The notes: generated by a model not told the origin, from the letters alone. Positions 47,456 through 59,339 are shown, counted from the first letter of the stretch. The stretch: 64,000 bases of DNA from Smallanthus sonchifolius (GCA_023525975.1 CM042039.1:18072501-18136500), one strand, 5' to 3'. Translations and numbers: made by a program.

Positions 47456-47467
47456 TGGTATCAGAGC
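47456..47467 (+). other. copia2 primer-binding site
   Basis: TGGTATCAGAGC, two bases after the 5' LTR; initiator tRNA-Met type. Confidence 0.9.
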
Positions 47468-47562
47468 TTTGGCTCAGATTAAACAAACTAACATTTGTCT
47501 AATCATCTCTGGTTCTATTCTAAACTCTCTCTTTGATCAAGTCACCCAAAATCAAAACAAAA

Positions 47563-48846
47563 ATGGCACAGAGCAATGGCTTTGAAGATATTGGCAGCAT
47601 CAACCGACCACCAAGGTTGGTATCTGGAGAAGACTATGACATGTGGAAAAATCGCATGGAAAGCTTCTTCTGTTACCAGGAATACGGAATGTGGAGATCC
47701 ATCAAGGAGGGTCCATATATTCCCATGGTGGCCTCTGCTGATGGTGGAGGGCTACAAGTCCCGAAGGAAACCTCCAAGTACTCTGAAGAGGACATCAAGA
47801 AAATGGAGGTGGACTTCAAGGCACTAGGAGCCATCCAAATGTGCCTTCCAAATGAAGTTTTTCACAACTTCAGAAGTTACAAAACTGCCAAGGAGCTCTG
47901 GGAGGCGCTGGAGAAGATGTTTGCTGGCTCTGAAGAAGTCAAAGAGAACAGAAGGGACATACTGAAGCAGCAGTATGAGAACTTCGTCTGGAGGGAAGGT
48001 GAGTCCTTAACTATTTTATATAACAGATTTACCTATCTTGTAGGTGAACTGCAGTGCTCCAAGGTAAAGCTGGAGAATGAAGACATTCTCAAGAAGTTCA
48101 TAAGATCTCTTCCTAGTTGTTGGACATTATACACTGTGTCCATCAGAAGAACAGAGAATCTGAAGACTCTTCAGATGACTGAGCTCTTTGGCATGCTCAA
48201 AACCTATGAATTAGAAATGATTCAAGCTAAAGAAAGGAGCTCCAGTTATCAATCAGCTACCACTTCCTCCACTACCTCCTCAGCGCTTCACTCTGATCAT
48301 TCTGGTCCTAGTGCAAGCAGCTACAATCCTCCCATTGTTACTCACCCTCAGACCCCAACCGCTTCACAATCTAACTCATCACCATTTCTTCTTGAGGCAC
48401 CTCCTCAACAGCCAACCTCTACTGCTTTTGTCTCTGACAACTCAAGCAGCATGTACTTCATAAAAGAGGATCTGGAATGCTTTCATCCAAATGATCTTGA
48501 AGAAATGGATATTCAGCACTCATATGCCATGCTCTCCCTCAGAGCAAAAAGGTTCTATTCTAGAACCGGAAGATCATTTCCAAGCAACAACTCAAACAGC
48601 AGAGTTGGGCTTGATAAAAGCAAGATCCGTTGTTACAAATGTAACCAAATGGGTCACTTTGCTAGGGAGTGCAAGGCACCTAAAGCCAATCAGGGTGCCG
48701 GCCATCAAATACAAGCCTACCAAAGTCAGCCCAGACAACAGCAGCAGCAACAAACTCCCCCAGTACAAACCGCAGCCTGTGCAAATGTTGGAACTGCAGA
48801 ATTCGACTGGAGTTTTCAATATGAAGATGTTCCTGTCTCCAACTAA
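47563..48846 (+). CDS. gag: copia2 gag
   Basis: The ATG at 47563 has a good plant context (AAAAATGGC); an upstream TTG-initiated extension is not needed. The protein of 427 residues has the copia gag body (YDMWKNRMESFFCYQEYGMW, ELWEALEKMFAGSEEV), an S/T/P-rich linker and a CCHC knuckle CYKCNQMGHFAREC from codon 357. Gag packages the element RNA in cytoplasmic particles. The TAA at 48844-48846 is followed in the same frame, after two codons, by the next ORF. A gag longer than this, with the stop as a later mutation or a leaky terminator, is possible. The copia1 gag is similar in length. Confidence 0.9.
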   Translation: MAQSNGFEDIGSINRPPRLVSGEDYDMWKNRMESFFCYQEYGMWRSIKEGPYIPMVASADGGGLQVPKETSKYSEEDIKKMEVDFKALGAIQMCLPNEVFHNFRSYKTAKELWEALEKMFAGSEEVKENRRDILKQQYENFVWREGESLTILYNRFTYLVGELQCSKVKLENEDILKKFIRSLPSCWTLYTVSIRRTENLKTLQMTELFGMLKTYELEMIQAKERSSSYQSATTSSTTSSALHSDHSGPSASSYNPPIVTHPQTPTASQSNSSPFLLEAPPQQPTSTAFVSDNSSSMYFIKEDLECFHPNDLEEMDIQHSYAMLSLRAKRFYSRTGRSFPSNNSNSRVGLDKSKIRCYKCNQMGHFARECKAPKANQGAGHQIQAYQSQPRQQQQQQTPPVQTAACANVGTAEFDWSFQYEDVPVSN

Positions 48847-48852
48847 GCACTT

Positions 48853-50331
48853 ATGGCAGACACTGCAGAGATACCACCTCAGGTATTTGAACATCTATGC
48901 TCTCAAGCCTGCATTGATAAAGTTTTAGGTTATAGAAAACATATCCAAAACCTTATAGATCAAAATGAAGAGTTTCTTCAAATGAAATCTGAGTTCAAAA
49001 AGGTTGAAATCACTTACAAAGAAAAAATTGAATGCCTTAAGAAAGAGATTTCATCTCTAAAACATGAACAAACCAATCTTGAAACTCAGATTGATGATCT
49101 ATTAGTAAAACTTAAATCAACCAGAGCTGATCTGGCAGAACAGAAAGTTCATGTTGAAAAATATGAATTTTCTTCTAAAAAGCTACAGAGACTTCTAGAT
49201 ATTCAAGTCCATGAAAAGGTAAAGCTTGGAGGACTTGGATATGGCAAGGAACAGTACAATACTGTTCCTCATCCAGCTGACTATGTTGCCATCTATGAAC
49301 CAAGCTTCGATGTTGCAAAACTCAACGCTGCAAACAGAAATCTTGATCCTCCAATGGATGAACCCCTTGTTAAAGACTGCACTACCTCATCAGAATCTGA
49401 GTTAACCTTCTCAGACCATGATGAAACCAGTACAGCCTCATCTGAAGCTGTTCTGAATAGAGTCCCAGTCCCTACTGTTCTCCCAGCTGTTCCAGCCCCT
49501 GTACCATTCAAACAGATCAGGATCAGCTATCCTCCAGGTGGAAGAAAGCTAAACATTGAAAAGGGACAGACATCAGGACCCACAAACTCCAAGCCTCAGT
49601 TCATGCCAAATCAGAAGAATCAGCAACAGGTTAGAAGAGTTACGACCAAGAAAACTCAGTTCAGAAACTCTTCTTCTCCACCAAGGAAGCAGCAGCCTAA
49701 AGTTCAGCAGTCCTGCATCATATGTGGGGAATCAAACCACTTTGCTGCAAAATGTCAGTTTAACCCCTTCAACCAGATCCTTCTTCAATCAGCGCATAAA
49801 CAAAAGAAGGATCAGCATACTTCAGTTGATAGGCCATCTGCAGCCAGTAGAAGAGTTGAAACTGCAGAAAAACACAAGCAGCAGCAAAAGGCAAAGCCTT
49901 CAGCAGCCACCAAATCTGCTGCTGCTCAAACAAAGCAGTCAGCAGCAAAAACTAAATCTGTTGCTGCTCCAACTAAGCCTTCAGCAGCAAAAGCAAAATT
50001 TGCTGCTGAAAGGCCAAGGCCATCAGCAGCAACATCTGCAGCTGATAAGCTGAAGCCATCAGCAGCAAAACCTGCCGCTGCTGACAAGCCAAAACCTCAA
50101 GCAGGAAAATCAGCTGCTGATAGAGCAAATTCATCAGCTACCAAAGCCAAATCCGCAGCCGATAAAGAAAAGAGAACTGGAAAACCACTACTTAAGCAAT
50201 GGAAAGCCAAAATCTCTACTCCTGTCAGCAAAATCATCATCGGTGCTGTTGAATGCACGCATGATGAATCAGAAAGTCCAAGAACTCTTTTCTTCAAAAA
50301 GGAGAGCTCTTGGACCACTCCCACTAACTAA
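48853..50331 (+). CDS. copia2 second gag-like ORF: coiled coil, zinc knuckle, SAAK/SAAD repeats
   Basis: 492 residues, same frame as gag and separated from it by one stop. Residues about 45-125 form a strong coiled coil (KEKIECLKKEISSLKHEQTN). An acidic/S-rich middle follows, then a CCHC knuckle CIICGESNHFAAKC from codon 288. The C-terminal 110 residues are a K/A/S/P-rich low-complexity tail with SAAK, SAAD and PSAA units, ending at a basic segment. It could be the C-terminal part of a long gag polyprotein that links to pol, as in copia1 (22697-23852). Pol lies in another frame, so the join to protease now needs a frameshift. Function of the tail unknown; it carries the element's repeated DNA word (see findings). 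Confidence 0.8.
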   Translation: MADTAEIPPQVFEHLCSQACIDKVLGYRKHIQNLIDQNEEFLQMKSEFKKVEITYKEKIECLKKEISSLKHEQTNLETQIDDLLVKLKSTRADLAEQKVHVEKYEFSSKKLQRLLDIQVHEKVKLGGLGYGKEQYNTVPHPADYVAIYEPSFDVAKLNAANRNLDPPMDEPLVKDCTTSSESELTFSDHDETSTASSEAVLNRVPVPTVLPAVPAPVPFKQIRISYPPGGRKLNIEKGQTSGPTNSKPQFMPNQKNQQQVRRVTTKKTQFRNSSSPPRKQQPKVQQSCIICGESNHFAAKCQFNPFNQILLQSAHKQKKDQHTSVDRPSAASRRVETAEKHKQQQKAKPSAATKSAAAQTKQSAAKTKSVAAPTKPSAAKAKFAAERPRPSAATSAADKLKPSAAKPAAADKPKPQAGKSAADRANSSATKAKSAADKEKRTGKPLLKQWKAKISTPVSKIIIGAVECTHDESESPRTLFFKKESSWTTPTN

Positions 50332-50342
50332 ATCTCTTTCAT

Positions 50343-53300
50343 GTGCAGGGACAGCCAGGTAACAAGAATAACACCTTGGTGGTAGATAGCGGCTGTTCCA
50401 GGCACATGACAGGCAACAGGTCCATCCTCTCCAACTTCAGACATTTCAATGGAGGATATGTTGCCTTTGGGAGTGACTCAAAAGGTGGATCTATCACTGG
50501 ACAAGGCACTGTGTCCAATGAGAGGACGAGCATTGAAAGAGTCAACTATGTTAAAGAACTTGACTTCAATCTCATGAGTGTTTCCCAAGTATGTGATCAA
50601 AAGCATTGGATGCTCTTCACTGACAAAGAATGCTTTGTGTTAGCTCCTGGCCTATCTAAACCCCCGCCAGAGAAGATTCTCCTAACTGCTCAAAGAAAGG
50701 ACAACTTATATGTGCTTGACATGAATGAAGTCACTCCATCTGGTAGTGTTTCATGTTTTCTGTCAAAGGCATCAGTTGATGAATCCGCTCTCTGGCACAG
50801 GAGGTTAAGCCATGTTAACATCAAAACAATCAATAAATTAGTGAAAGACAATCTTGTCAGAGGGCTTCCTGACAAAGAATTCCAGCTAGACGATCACTGC
50901 ATTGCCTGCTTGAAGGGAAAACAACACAAGAGTTCCCATAAGCCCAAGACATTGAACACAAATGACACTCCTCTCCAGCTACTGCATATGGATCTCTTTG
51001 GTCCTACAAATGTCATGTCAATGGGCAAAAAGTCCTACTGTCTGGTGATCACTGATGACTTCTCCAGATTCTCTTGGGTATTCTTCCTAAGAACAAAAGA
51101 TGAAACTGCTGAGATTCTCAAATCCTATATTCTCAGGGTAGAGAATCAAAGCAATCTGAAGGTAAAGATCATAAGGTGTGATCAGGGAACAGAGTTCAAA
51201 AATCACACTTTGAATAGTTTCTGTGAGAGCAAGGGCATTGAAAGGCAGTACAGTGCTCCAAGAACTCCTCAACAAAATGGGGTTGCTGAAAGAAGAAACA
51301 GGACTCTGATTGAATCAGCAAGATCTATGCTGGCTGACTCAAAGATGCCCCTTACTTTCTGGGCAGAAGCAGTAAGCACAGCTTGTTATGTGCAGAATAG
51401 AGTCCTTATTGTTAAGCCTCTCCAGAAAACTCCCTATGAACTCTCTCAAAAGAGTTCCCTACATTGGCTTCCTGAAGCCCTTTGGATGTCCATGTACCAT
51501 CCTCATCACACATGGAGTTCTTCCTAAATTCGGTGCAAAGTCTGATGAAGGTTACTTTGTGGGTTACTCCTCTCAATCGAAGGCCTACCGATTGTTCAAT
51601 TCTAGGACTCGGATTATGGAAGAATCTGCTAATGTGGAATGCAGGGAACACGTTGTCTGTGAACAAGGCAAAGGTCCCAACTGGCTTTTTGATATAGACT
51701 CCTTCACCCAGATATTTGAGCCCCTCATATTCTCAAATATGGAGCCTCCTTCTTCAAACTCAACACCTTCTACCTCAACCTCTTCTTCTGACTACAGACT
51801 GGAGTTTCCCAGTCCCTACATCAGGATGAAAAGGCCATCCATTGATCCTCCATCAGTGGCAGAAGCTATTGAAGCCAGTGCAGGTGAAGCCGGTACATCC
51901 AACACCACAAGCAGCAATCTCTCTGACAATGAAATCCTAAATGAAGCCTCCTCAATTCATGCTGAAGAGGCCTCTGATGCTAATGCTGCTGACTATGTGG
52001 AACACAATGATCAGATCCTCCAAGCTCCTCTCCACACATCTGAAGACAATACTGATCTAAACCACAGTAATCTTGAAGAGGGAATACGGCTGGATGTGAT
52101 ACCTGCACAGAGAATAAACAAAGAGCATCCTCTGGAAAACATCATTGGCCAAGTCCACACAGGCATCCAGACAAGAAGTATGTCTCATGAAGCAACATTT
52201 TTTTGTTCTCTTGCTTTCTATCACAGGTGGAACCCAAAAGGATTGATGAAGCTCTCGAGCACAACAGCTGGATTGAAGCAATACAGGAAGAATTGCTGCA
52301 ATTCAAAAGACAAGATGTTTGGAAGCTTGTTGATCTTCCACCTGGTCAAACAGCCATTGGAACAAGATGGGTCTTCAGAAACAAGCAAGATGAGAGGGGC
52401 ATCGTAGTCAAGAACAAAGCCAGACTGGTAGCTCAAGGTTACACTCAAGAAGAAGACATTGACTATGATGAAGTTTTTGCTCCTGTTGCCCGTCTGGAAG
52501 CCATCAGAATCTTTCTGGCATATGCTGCATCCAAAAACTTTATGATCTATCAAATGGATGTGAAGAGTGCCTTTCTGTATGGCACGATTGATGAAGAGGT
52601 CTATGTCAAATAGCCTCTAGGCTTTGTAGATCCTGCACATCCAAATAAGGTCTTAAAACTGGACAAAGCCCTCTATGGCTTACACCAAGCCCCAAGAGCC
52701 TGGTATGAAACTTTATCTGGATATCTACTTAGCAACAACTTCAGAAGGGGGGCCATTGATCAGACGCTTTTCATCAAAGATGAAGGGGGTGAAATTTTGT
52801 TGGTCCAGATTTATGTTGATGACATTATCTTTGGATCTACAAGAAAGAAGCTCTGCAAAGACTTTGAAGTTCTGATGCATTCCAAATTTGAAATGAGTTC
52901 AATGGGTGAACTAAATTTCTTTTTAGGACTTCAAGTCAAACAGGTACCAACTGGAATCTTCATAAGTCAATCCAAGTATGTCAAAAGCATCTTGGAGAGG
53001 TTCAAAATGACTGACTGCTCTGCTGCAAGAACTCCTATGCAAGTGCACCATCAATTATCTCCGGATAAAGAAGGACAAGACACTGATCAACATCAGTACC
53101 GAGCAATGATAGGGTCTCTCATGTACCTCACTGCCTCAAGACCAGATATCATGTTTGCAGTTTGTCTCTGTGCAAGATTTCAAGCAGCTCCAAAAGTGTC
53201 TCATCTTCAAGCTGTCAAAAGGGTTCTTCGATACCTAAAGGGAGCTCCAAAACTTGGGCTATGGTATCCAAAGAATGAAAATGTCAATCTCTATGCCTAC

Positions 53301-53756
53301 ACTGACAGTGACTATGGGGGTTGTAACTTGGACAAAAAGTCCACATCTGGGGGATGTCAATTTCTTGGAGGAAGGCTCATCTCATGGCAATGCAAAAAGC
53401 AAACATGTGTTTCTACTTCAACAGCTGAAGCAGAATACATTGCAGCTTCAAGCTGCTGTGCACAGGTCATCTGGATCCAAAATCAAATGCTTGACTATGG
53501 AATGACCTTCATGCAGACTCCAATTCACATTGACAACATGAGTGCTATCTCTATCACAAACAATCCGGTGCAGCACTCAAAGACAAAGCACATCGATATC
53601 AGGTACCATTTCATAAGAGATCAAGCTGAGAAAAGGAGAATTATTTTAACCAAAGTTCATACAAATGAGCAATATGCTGATCTGTTTACAAAACCTTTTG
53701 ATGAAGCTAGATTCAGATATTTAGTTGAATCAATTGGTATGATGAACTTTGATTAA
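50343..53756 (+). pseudogene. pol: copia2 pol: protease, integrase, RT, RNase H, few lesions
   Basis: The protease centre DSGCSRHMTG starts at 50385. Integrase: HRRLSHVNIKT, CIACLKGKQHK, LLHMDLFGP, IRCDQGTEF and QQNGVAERRNRT, so the D, D, E triad is present. A frameshift near 51420-51470 moves the frame. The segment to about 52200 encodes the end of integrase and an acidic S/E-rich linker, and a second shift near 52195-52235 restores the first frame. RT: AIGTRWVFRNKQDE, FAPVARLEAIRIFLAYAA and MDVKSAFLYG. A TAG at 52611-52613 replaces a conserved Gln codon, then YVDD stands at 52812-52823. RNase H has SDYGG, STAEAEYIAAS and ADLFTKPF and ends at 53756. The pol initiator here is not real (GTG); protease is normally made as a fusion. 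Confidence 0.93.
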
Positions 53757-53814
53757 AATCCATCTCAAGTTTCTCCTTAAAATGTGTCTTTTTGTCCCTT
53801 GTTGTAAATAAAAG

Positions 53815-54125
53815 TTATGGGTCAGCAGCATTTTTGTCCTTCAGCTGCTGACAGGTAAAAGCATCAGCAGCAAAAGTTTTGCCACTGATAGCTTTAAGTT
53901 ATCAGCAGGTACATGTTTCTTGCGGATAGCTTTAAGGCTTTCAGCAGCAATTCCTTTGCTGCAGATCTTTAAACCTTTCAGCAGCAAAATCTGCTGCTGA
54001 CAGACTTATCTTTCCGCAGCAACCAAGTTTGCAGCGGATAGGCTTATCCATCAGCTGCAACCAATTTTGCTGCGGATACTCTTATCTTTCAGCAGCAACC
54101 AAGTTTGCTGCTGATGGGTAAACAT
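53815..54125 (+). repeat. copia2 spacer array of TCAGCAGC/GCTGCTGA words
   Basis: At least a dozen copies of TCAGCAGC(A), GCTGCTGA or GCTGCGGATA are spaced 15-40 bp apart in both orientations, many paired as inverted repeats. They fill the region between pol and the extra ORF, the same place where copia1 has its own word. Confidence 0.8.
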
Positions 54126-54411
54126 AAGTCTAAATTAACTTTTACCCGCTGTAAAATTTACCGTCAGTCCCTTCCATGACTGCCTTGGTGTATTACAGCT
54201 GTAACAACGAAAAGTGAAACAGTTGTACTGTACAAGTAAGGTTGCTTTTTCTTCGTCTGCCGTTATATCACAATCACAAACGTTCCCTCAACCTCTTCAC
54301 ATTCTATTTCAATCCTATCTCCCATCACTTTCACTCCCGTCCCCACAGCATTCAAAACCCTCCATAACTACCATTCAAACACCCTTCTTTCTTCCCTCCA
54401 AATCCATAACA

Positions 54412-56112
54412 ATGGCAGTCGCCGACATAAACATCCCCAACGACAAGTTTGCTCCATACCACAACCTCACTGCATACCTATTAAAAGGCAAGAAGTCCGA
54501 AGGTTTCGACGGTATGATCGACTTCCTCTGTCGGTCCAAAATTTACCATGCCCTAACCGTCAACCCAACCATATATACTTCACACATGGAAGATTTTTGG
54601 AGCTCAGCCGTGTATTCTACTGAACAGGGCACTCCTCAAATCAGAGGCACAGTAGACGGTAAGGAAATGATCATCACTGAAGCAAAGCTCCGCCAACACC
54701 TCAAGCTTCAGGATGAAGGGGACGCCCTCTCTTACCCAAGAGACGTATACATGAGGACCTTTGTATCCATAGGGTACACTGGGAATCAAACAGAGTATAC
54801 GATAGAGAAGGCACTCATGGGTCCCAAATGGAAGTATCTCTGCCACACTCTTCTCCAATGCATATCTCAAAAGAGGAGTGGCTGGAACCAACTAAGCTCC
54901 GGACTTGCGTCGGCAATTCACGGTATGATAACTGGAGCAGGTTTTAATTTTTCCCACCTCATTTTTGAAGGTTTGAGATACAACCTTCAAGAAGGGGTGA
55001 AATCTCAGTTCTTTATGTACCCAAGATTCTTGCAGGAAGTGTTCAACATTGAGTACCAAGATCTTTCAAAAACTACAAGAATCTATGTAATGCTGGGACA
55101 TAAGAACAATATATTTCAAAGCATGAGAACAGTTTCTTCCAAGTTCACCGGGGCCGATGTTCCATTGTTATCTACAATGTTGAACACGCAGAGTGACCAG
55201 GGTGACAGTTCAGCAAACCCAGGTGATACTGATCCCACACCCTCCACCTCACTGCCACAAACTCAAACTACTGCTTCCCTTTCTCGAACCCCTGTGCATT
55301 CTACTGAGGATGTACAGGTACATACATTACTCACCCCCAGTTTGCTTGCTCAACCGGAACACAGGGCCCCGGTTGCAGCCAAATATACAAGAAAAAGGGG
55401 CAAGAGAACTCCTTCTTCTCGTGCCTCCAAGGCCCAAACCCAAGCCAACATCCCTCACTCAGAATCACAACATTCTGGTGAGAATACCATAAGGGAAAGC
55501 CACATTGTTAGGGAGACTCCTTCGGAAGTCTCTCTATTAGGATTAGGATCACTTCCCGGATCCATAGAACAACCCGTTGAGCCATTCCTGTCTTCCTTGA
55601 ACTTAAGTGTTGAGGAACCCGACCAAAGTGATGCACCTTCTCCAACTACCACTATCAAGGAGGTACTGATTGGTCTTGCTTCCGACACACCCAGCCCAAG
55701 TTCTTCACCCTTGAAGGTCCACTCTGGGAGTATTGAAAGAGTGGATGTGGAAGAGGCTGTCACTACTGCTGGTCCATCAAATGACCAGGAGGACAGTGAC
55801 AACATCTTTAAGACCTCAACCACGGTAACTCATGGTGAGGGTGTTTCCCTGGAAACTCCCCTCACTGAGAGGAATCCCTGGAGCCAAGAAACCACGGGTG
55901 ATGGGGATGCTGAGGCTCGGCCTACGGCCCCATCTGGGTCCAAGGATTCCACAACTGTGGATGAGCACAGTCTGAAACTACACAACTTGGAATTGACGGC
56001 CAGGGTGGCTATGCTTGAGGCCGAAGTGTCCAAACTTCTCCTTCTCTTGTCTCAGTGGGCACTCAAACAGATGCCTATATGTCCACTGATGCAACCAAAA
56101 AAGGGGAGATAG
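54412..56112 (+). pseudogene. copia2 extra ORF, N-terminal half (frameshifted)
   Basis: The first ATG in a good context is 54412; the open frame from 54214 starts at a GTG and has an S/P-rich leader. The N-terminal domain parallels that of copia1: FLCRSKIYHAL, MEDFWSSAVYS, ITEAKLRQHLKL, CHTLLQCISQKRSGWNQLSS, GLASAIHGMITGAGFNFSHL and MYPRFLQEVFN. An S/T/P-rich linker follows, then the start of a helix (LEAEVSKLLLL). The frame ends at 56112 after a one-base shift near 56040; the other half is in the next entry. No membrane anchor seen. Confidence 0.82.
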
Positions 56113-58631
56113 TCTCCATGGAAGAAGACGAAGACAGCCTTGAAGACTGGATACAGGAGCAGGCTGCCTTCCAAAGCTCACTTTACAGGCCAACTTTTGT
56201 ACAGGTCTACGACTTGCCAGTATCAGAAGATGAAGAAGAAGAGATCTCTGAAGACTGGAAGTTGGTTGTCAGGGCTGTGGATGAAGTGCTGACTGATGTT
56301 GAAGGCAAAGATCAAACATCTACATTGGTCAGCATCATCCCTGAAGCAGCAGCCATCATAGGTCAATCCACTACCCCCCAAATCTTCAAATCTTCAAAGA
56401 AGCTAGAGTTTGACTCTATTCTAGCTTGGGGGTATGATGGATCAGTTGAGAGGTTCTGGATTGGATGGGAGTTCAGCGGAGTAGAAGAGCTGAACTGGAA
56501 CTCACTCAATGCCCTCCAAGTCCTACAACTATATCTATCTAACTGCATCAACTCTTCAACGGATCTCTCAGCAGAACTTGCCATTGGCAGGTTCTATGAC
56601 CTGATGGAGGATAATCTACCCAAGTTCAGAAGACTCCTACAAACAGCAAGACGGGTAGCTTATCCTGAATCTTCGTCGGCCGCAGAAAGAAGACTGTCTC
56701 CCAACAATCTTGCAATAACAAGGAGCAGTCTTCTCACTGAAGAAGGAGTTCTGGGCCTTCAAAGATTTCTGTATGCCTTCCTGGTCAAGGACTCGGACAT
56801 GCTAGGATGGGTAAGCACTAGGCTCCTTGACCACGCTTTCTTCCTAAGCAACGGTTCTGCTCTCATCATCAACACCGGGAACATCCTTCAGCTACCAACA
56901 AATTTCCTCCACAAGATCTATCTACTAAAAGCCAACATCTGCAATGTCAACTCCCTTGAAAGCCAGGCGATGATAGCAATTATCAAAGCTCACCTTGAGA
57001 AGGAAGGAAGGATTGATGAGGAAGAAGATGTGTCATCCTCTGACACTAACTCCAACTCAGATTCCCCTCCAGTTAACATCTGCGCTGCAGCTTATGAAGC
57101 AAGATCCTCTGTGAGAGAAAGGCTGCTAGAACTTACAGATCCTGAGTGCCAAACTGAAGACCTTCCCTTATCTACCTCTCAACATGCCAATGAAGCCGAG
57201 GCAGAGATCCCAACAGCACAACAATCAGCTGTTTCTGTGATCAGTGAAGCCAGAGCAGAGGCATCCAATGTTAATAAAGGGAAGGGCATCATGACAAAAG
57301 AGGATGAAGAGAGGTTGCAAAAGGAAAAGAAAGAGAAAGAAGAGAGAAGAAGGAAAAGAGAAGAAGAAGAGTTGGCTGAAGAGATGACTCAAAAACAAAG
57401 GCATGAAGATAGAAAGGCAGCCATACTTCTCAGACAACAGACAATCCAGCTGTATGCCAAACAGCTGGATGAAATGAAGGTAAAAGTCCATGCAGGGTCT
57501 CAAGTTGAGGAAGATGAACAACTTGCTAGACAGCTGCAGGAACAGTTTGCAAAAGAAGAAGAAGAAGCTAAAAAGAAAAGGAAGGAAGATGCTAAGTTTA
57601 GAATCACTGATTCTAAATTAGCAAAAGAATTAAGGGAGGAGTGGACTGAAGCTCTGATCTCTCAAGGTGAGGATGCAGACTACCTTGAAAAACTGTCAAA
57701 CAAAGAGATCTATAGAGCCTTCATGGGTCAGCAGGGGGAATTGGCAAGGAAAAAGAAAGATGAAGAGAAAGAAAAAGCTCAACAGAAGTCAAAGAAAGCC
57801 ATTGCCCTTAATCTAAGGACCCATGAAGAAAGGAAGAAGATGACTGACTTCCTTAAGGCAAGGGGAGAAAGTGGAAAAAGGTTAGGTCCCATGTCCTTCA
57901 TGAACCTACAAGCCCTGTATACAACAGTGAAAAAGGAAGAGGAAGAAAGACTGGAAAAGAGACCAGTCAAGAAACAAAGAACCTCTGCACCAGAAACTAC
58001 TTCCTCTCTCCAAACACCATCCACAAACATCCCCAAGCCTTTCACTCCTCCACCCAAAAAGTCCAAGTCATCCCACCCAGCTCCCACTCATCAACAGCCT
58101 CCCTTGAAGATACCCAAACCCACTCCTAAACCAGAAGACTCAAGAAATATAGTTAACTGGTTCTACAATTCACAAGATCAAGTGTTTGAGATCTTCAGGG
58201 GGAGAACTGAGAGAAGAAGATCCACTTACAGGTCTGTTGATGAGGTTCTGCAATTACCTGATTCCGATCTTCAAAGAATTTTAGAGCTGGGTGATGCTCA
58301 TAAGCCTACAAATGAGAGTGGGAAACATCTTATGCTAGCTATCAGACACTACTTCAATCCTAGCAAAGATGTGGTTATGAATATCAAACCACTCAAGTCT
58401 CACTCTCCATTTGTATCTTGGTCCTATAATGCTGATTTGGATGAATTCACTTTGATTGATGTAAAGATACAGCAGATGAGATGTTCAAGCAAAGCTATCT
58501 ACAAAATGCCACACAAAGACATCAAGACTCTGTCTGAACTTCCATTGAATAATCCCAGCAAGGATCAAAGAGGCTATGAGGTGGAAAGAATAGTCAGCCA
58601 TATGCAAAAGCTTCAGCAACAAAGGGACTAG
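56055..58631 (+). pseudogene. copia2 extra ORF, C-terminal half
   Basis: This continues the protein in another frame. It has an acidic segment (SMEEDEDSLEDW), a predicted globular part (LAWGYDGSVERFWIGWEF), and a long, highly charged K/E/R region (about 57290-57980) likely to form an extended coiled coil. A P-rich linker follows, then a C-terminal part with NIVNWFYNSQDQVFEIFRG and FVSWSYNADLDEFTL. The latter pair resembles the IGWKYDAERKLFIIRRYRG stretch of copia1, so both elements carry one protein family. With the first half it would be about 1400 residues, longer than in copia1. Its start codon here is not biological. Function unknown. Confidence 0.82.
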
Positions 58632-58651
58632 AAGAATTTTGGTAGCATCAG

Positions 58652-58664
58652 TCTAGGGGGAGTT
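58652..58664 (+). other. copia2 polypurine tract
   Basis: CTAGGGGGAGTT directly precedes the 3' LTR; site of plus-strand priming. Confidence 0.75.
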
Positions 58665-59339
58665 TGTAGAACCAAAGACTGATTGTTACAAAATTATTCT
58701 AAGTACAAATGCTGCTGATAGGTTTATCAGCAGCATTCAGCACAAGTTGCTGCTGATAGGCTTATCAGCAGCGGTCATCCATGTTTGCTGCTGATAGGCT
58801 TACCAGCAGCAACCTTCACTCTTTGCAGCTGATAGCTCTATTCACTGAAAACCAAACGCTGCAGCTGACTGTCCAGGCCAAGCGTCTCTGACACCTTTCT
58901 GCAAAAGCAACTGACAGACTCAAAGCAGAAGGAACCGCTATGGTCAACCAATGACGGACAACAATACACTTCTCCAAGCATGCAAACAATCATGAATAAA
59001 GAAAACGTTTCAGTAAAGTTAACTAGATTAGCCTTTACGTGTAATGTAAATTAATAAACAAGATCAACGGCTTGTGTTCGATCTGATCCTTAGAATCAAG
59101 GGTCTGTCTTGATTCTAAGTTACTATAAATACTGAGTTGCCACTTCATTGTAGTGCTTGTAGTGCTTGTCATACTTATTTATTGAGTTTCTCACTTGTAA
59201 TCTTTGCATTCACAAAAGCTTAATACAACAATGTTTATCAGTATTCTTTGTGTTTACTTGATTATAAATTGTGTAGTTGATTTTGTTTCCGCCAACCTCA
59301 ACTAAGAACAGAACCATCTTGTATTCTCACGATCCTACA
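58665..59339 (+). repeat. copia2 3' LTR
   Basis: TGTAGAACC... to ...GATCCTACA, 675 bp, followed by TTATT. It repeats the hairpins and the TATA box of the 5' LTR. Confidence 0.93.

Larger units (their letters stand above)
46778..59339 (+). mobile_element. copia2: SIRE-type Ty1/copia retrotransposon, 12.6 kb
   Basis: Complete: TTATT duplication (46773-46777, 59340-59344), 676- and 675-bp LTRs, primer site, gag, second gag-like ORF, pol, spacer, extra ORF and purine tract. The LTR pair differs at about seven sites plus one 1-bp indel by hand count. It is the youngest insertion judged by LTRs. Lesions: a stop after gag, two frameshifts and one TAG in pol, one frameshift in the extra ORF. Confidence 0.94.
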
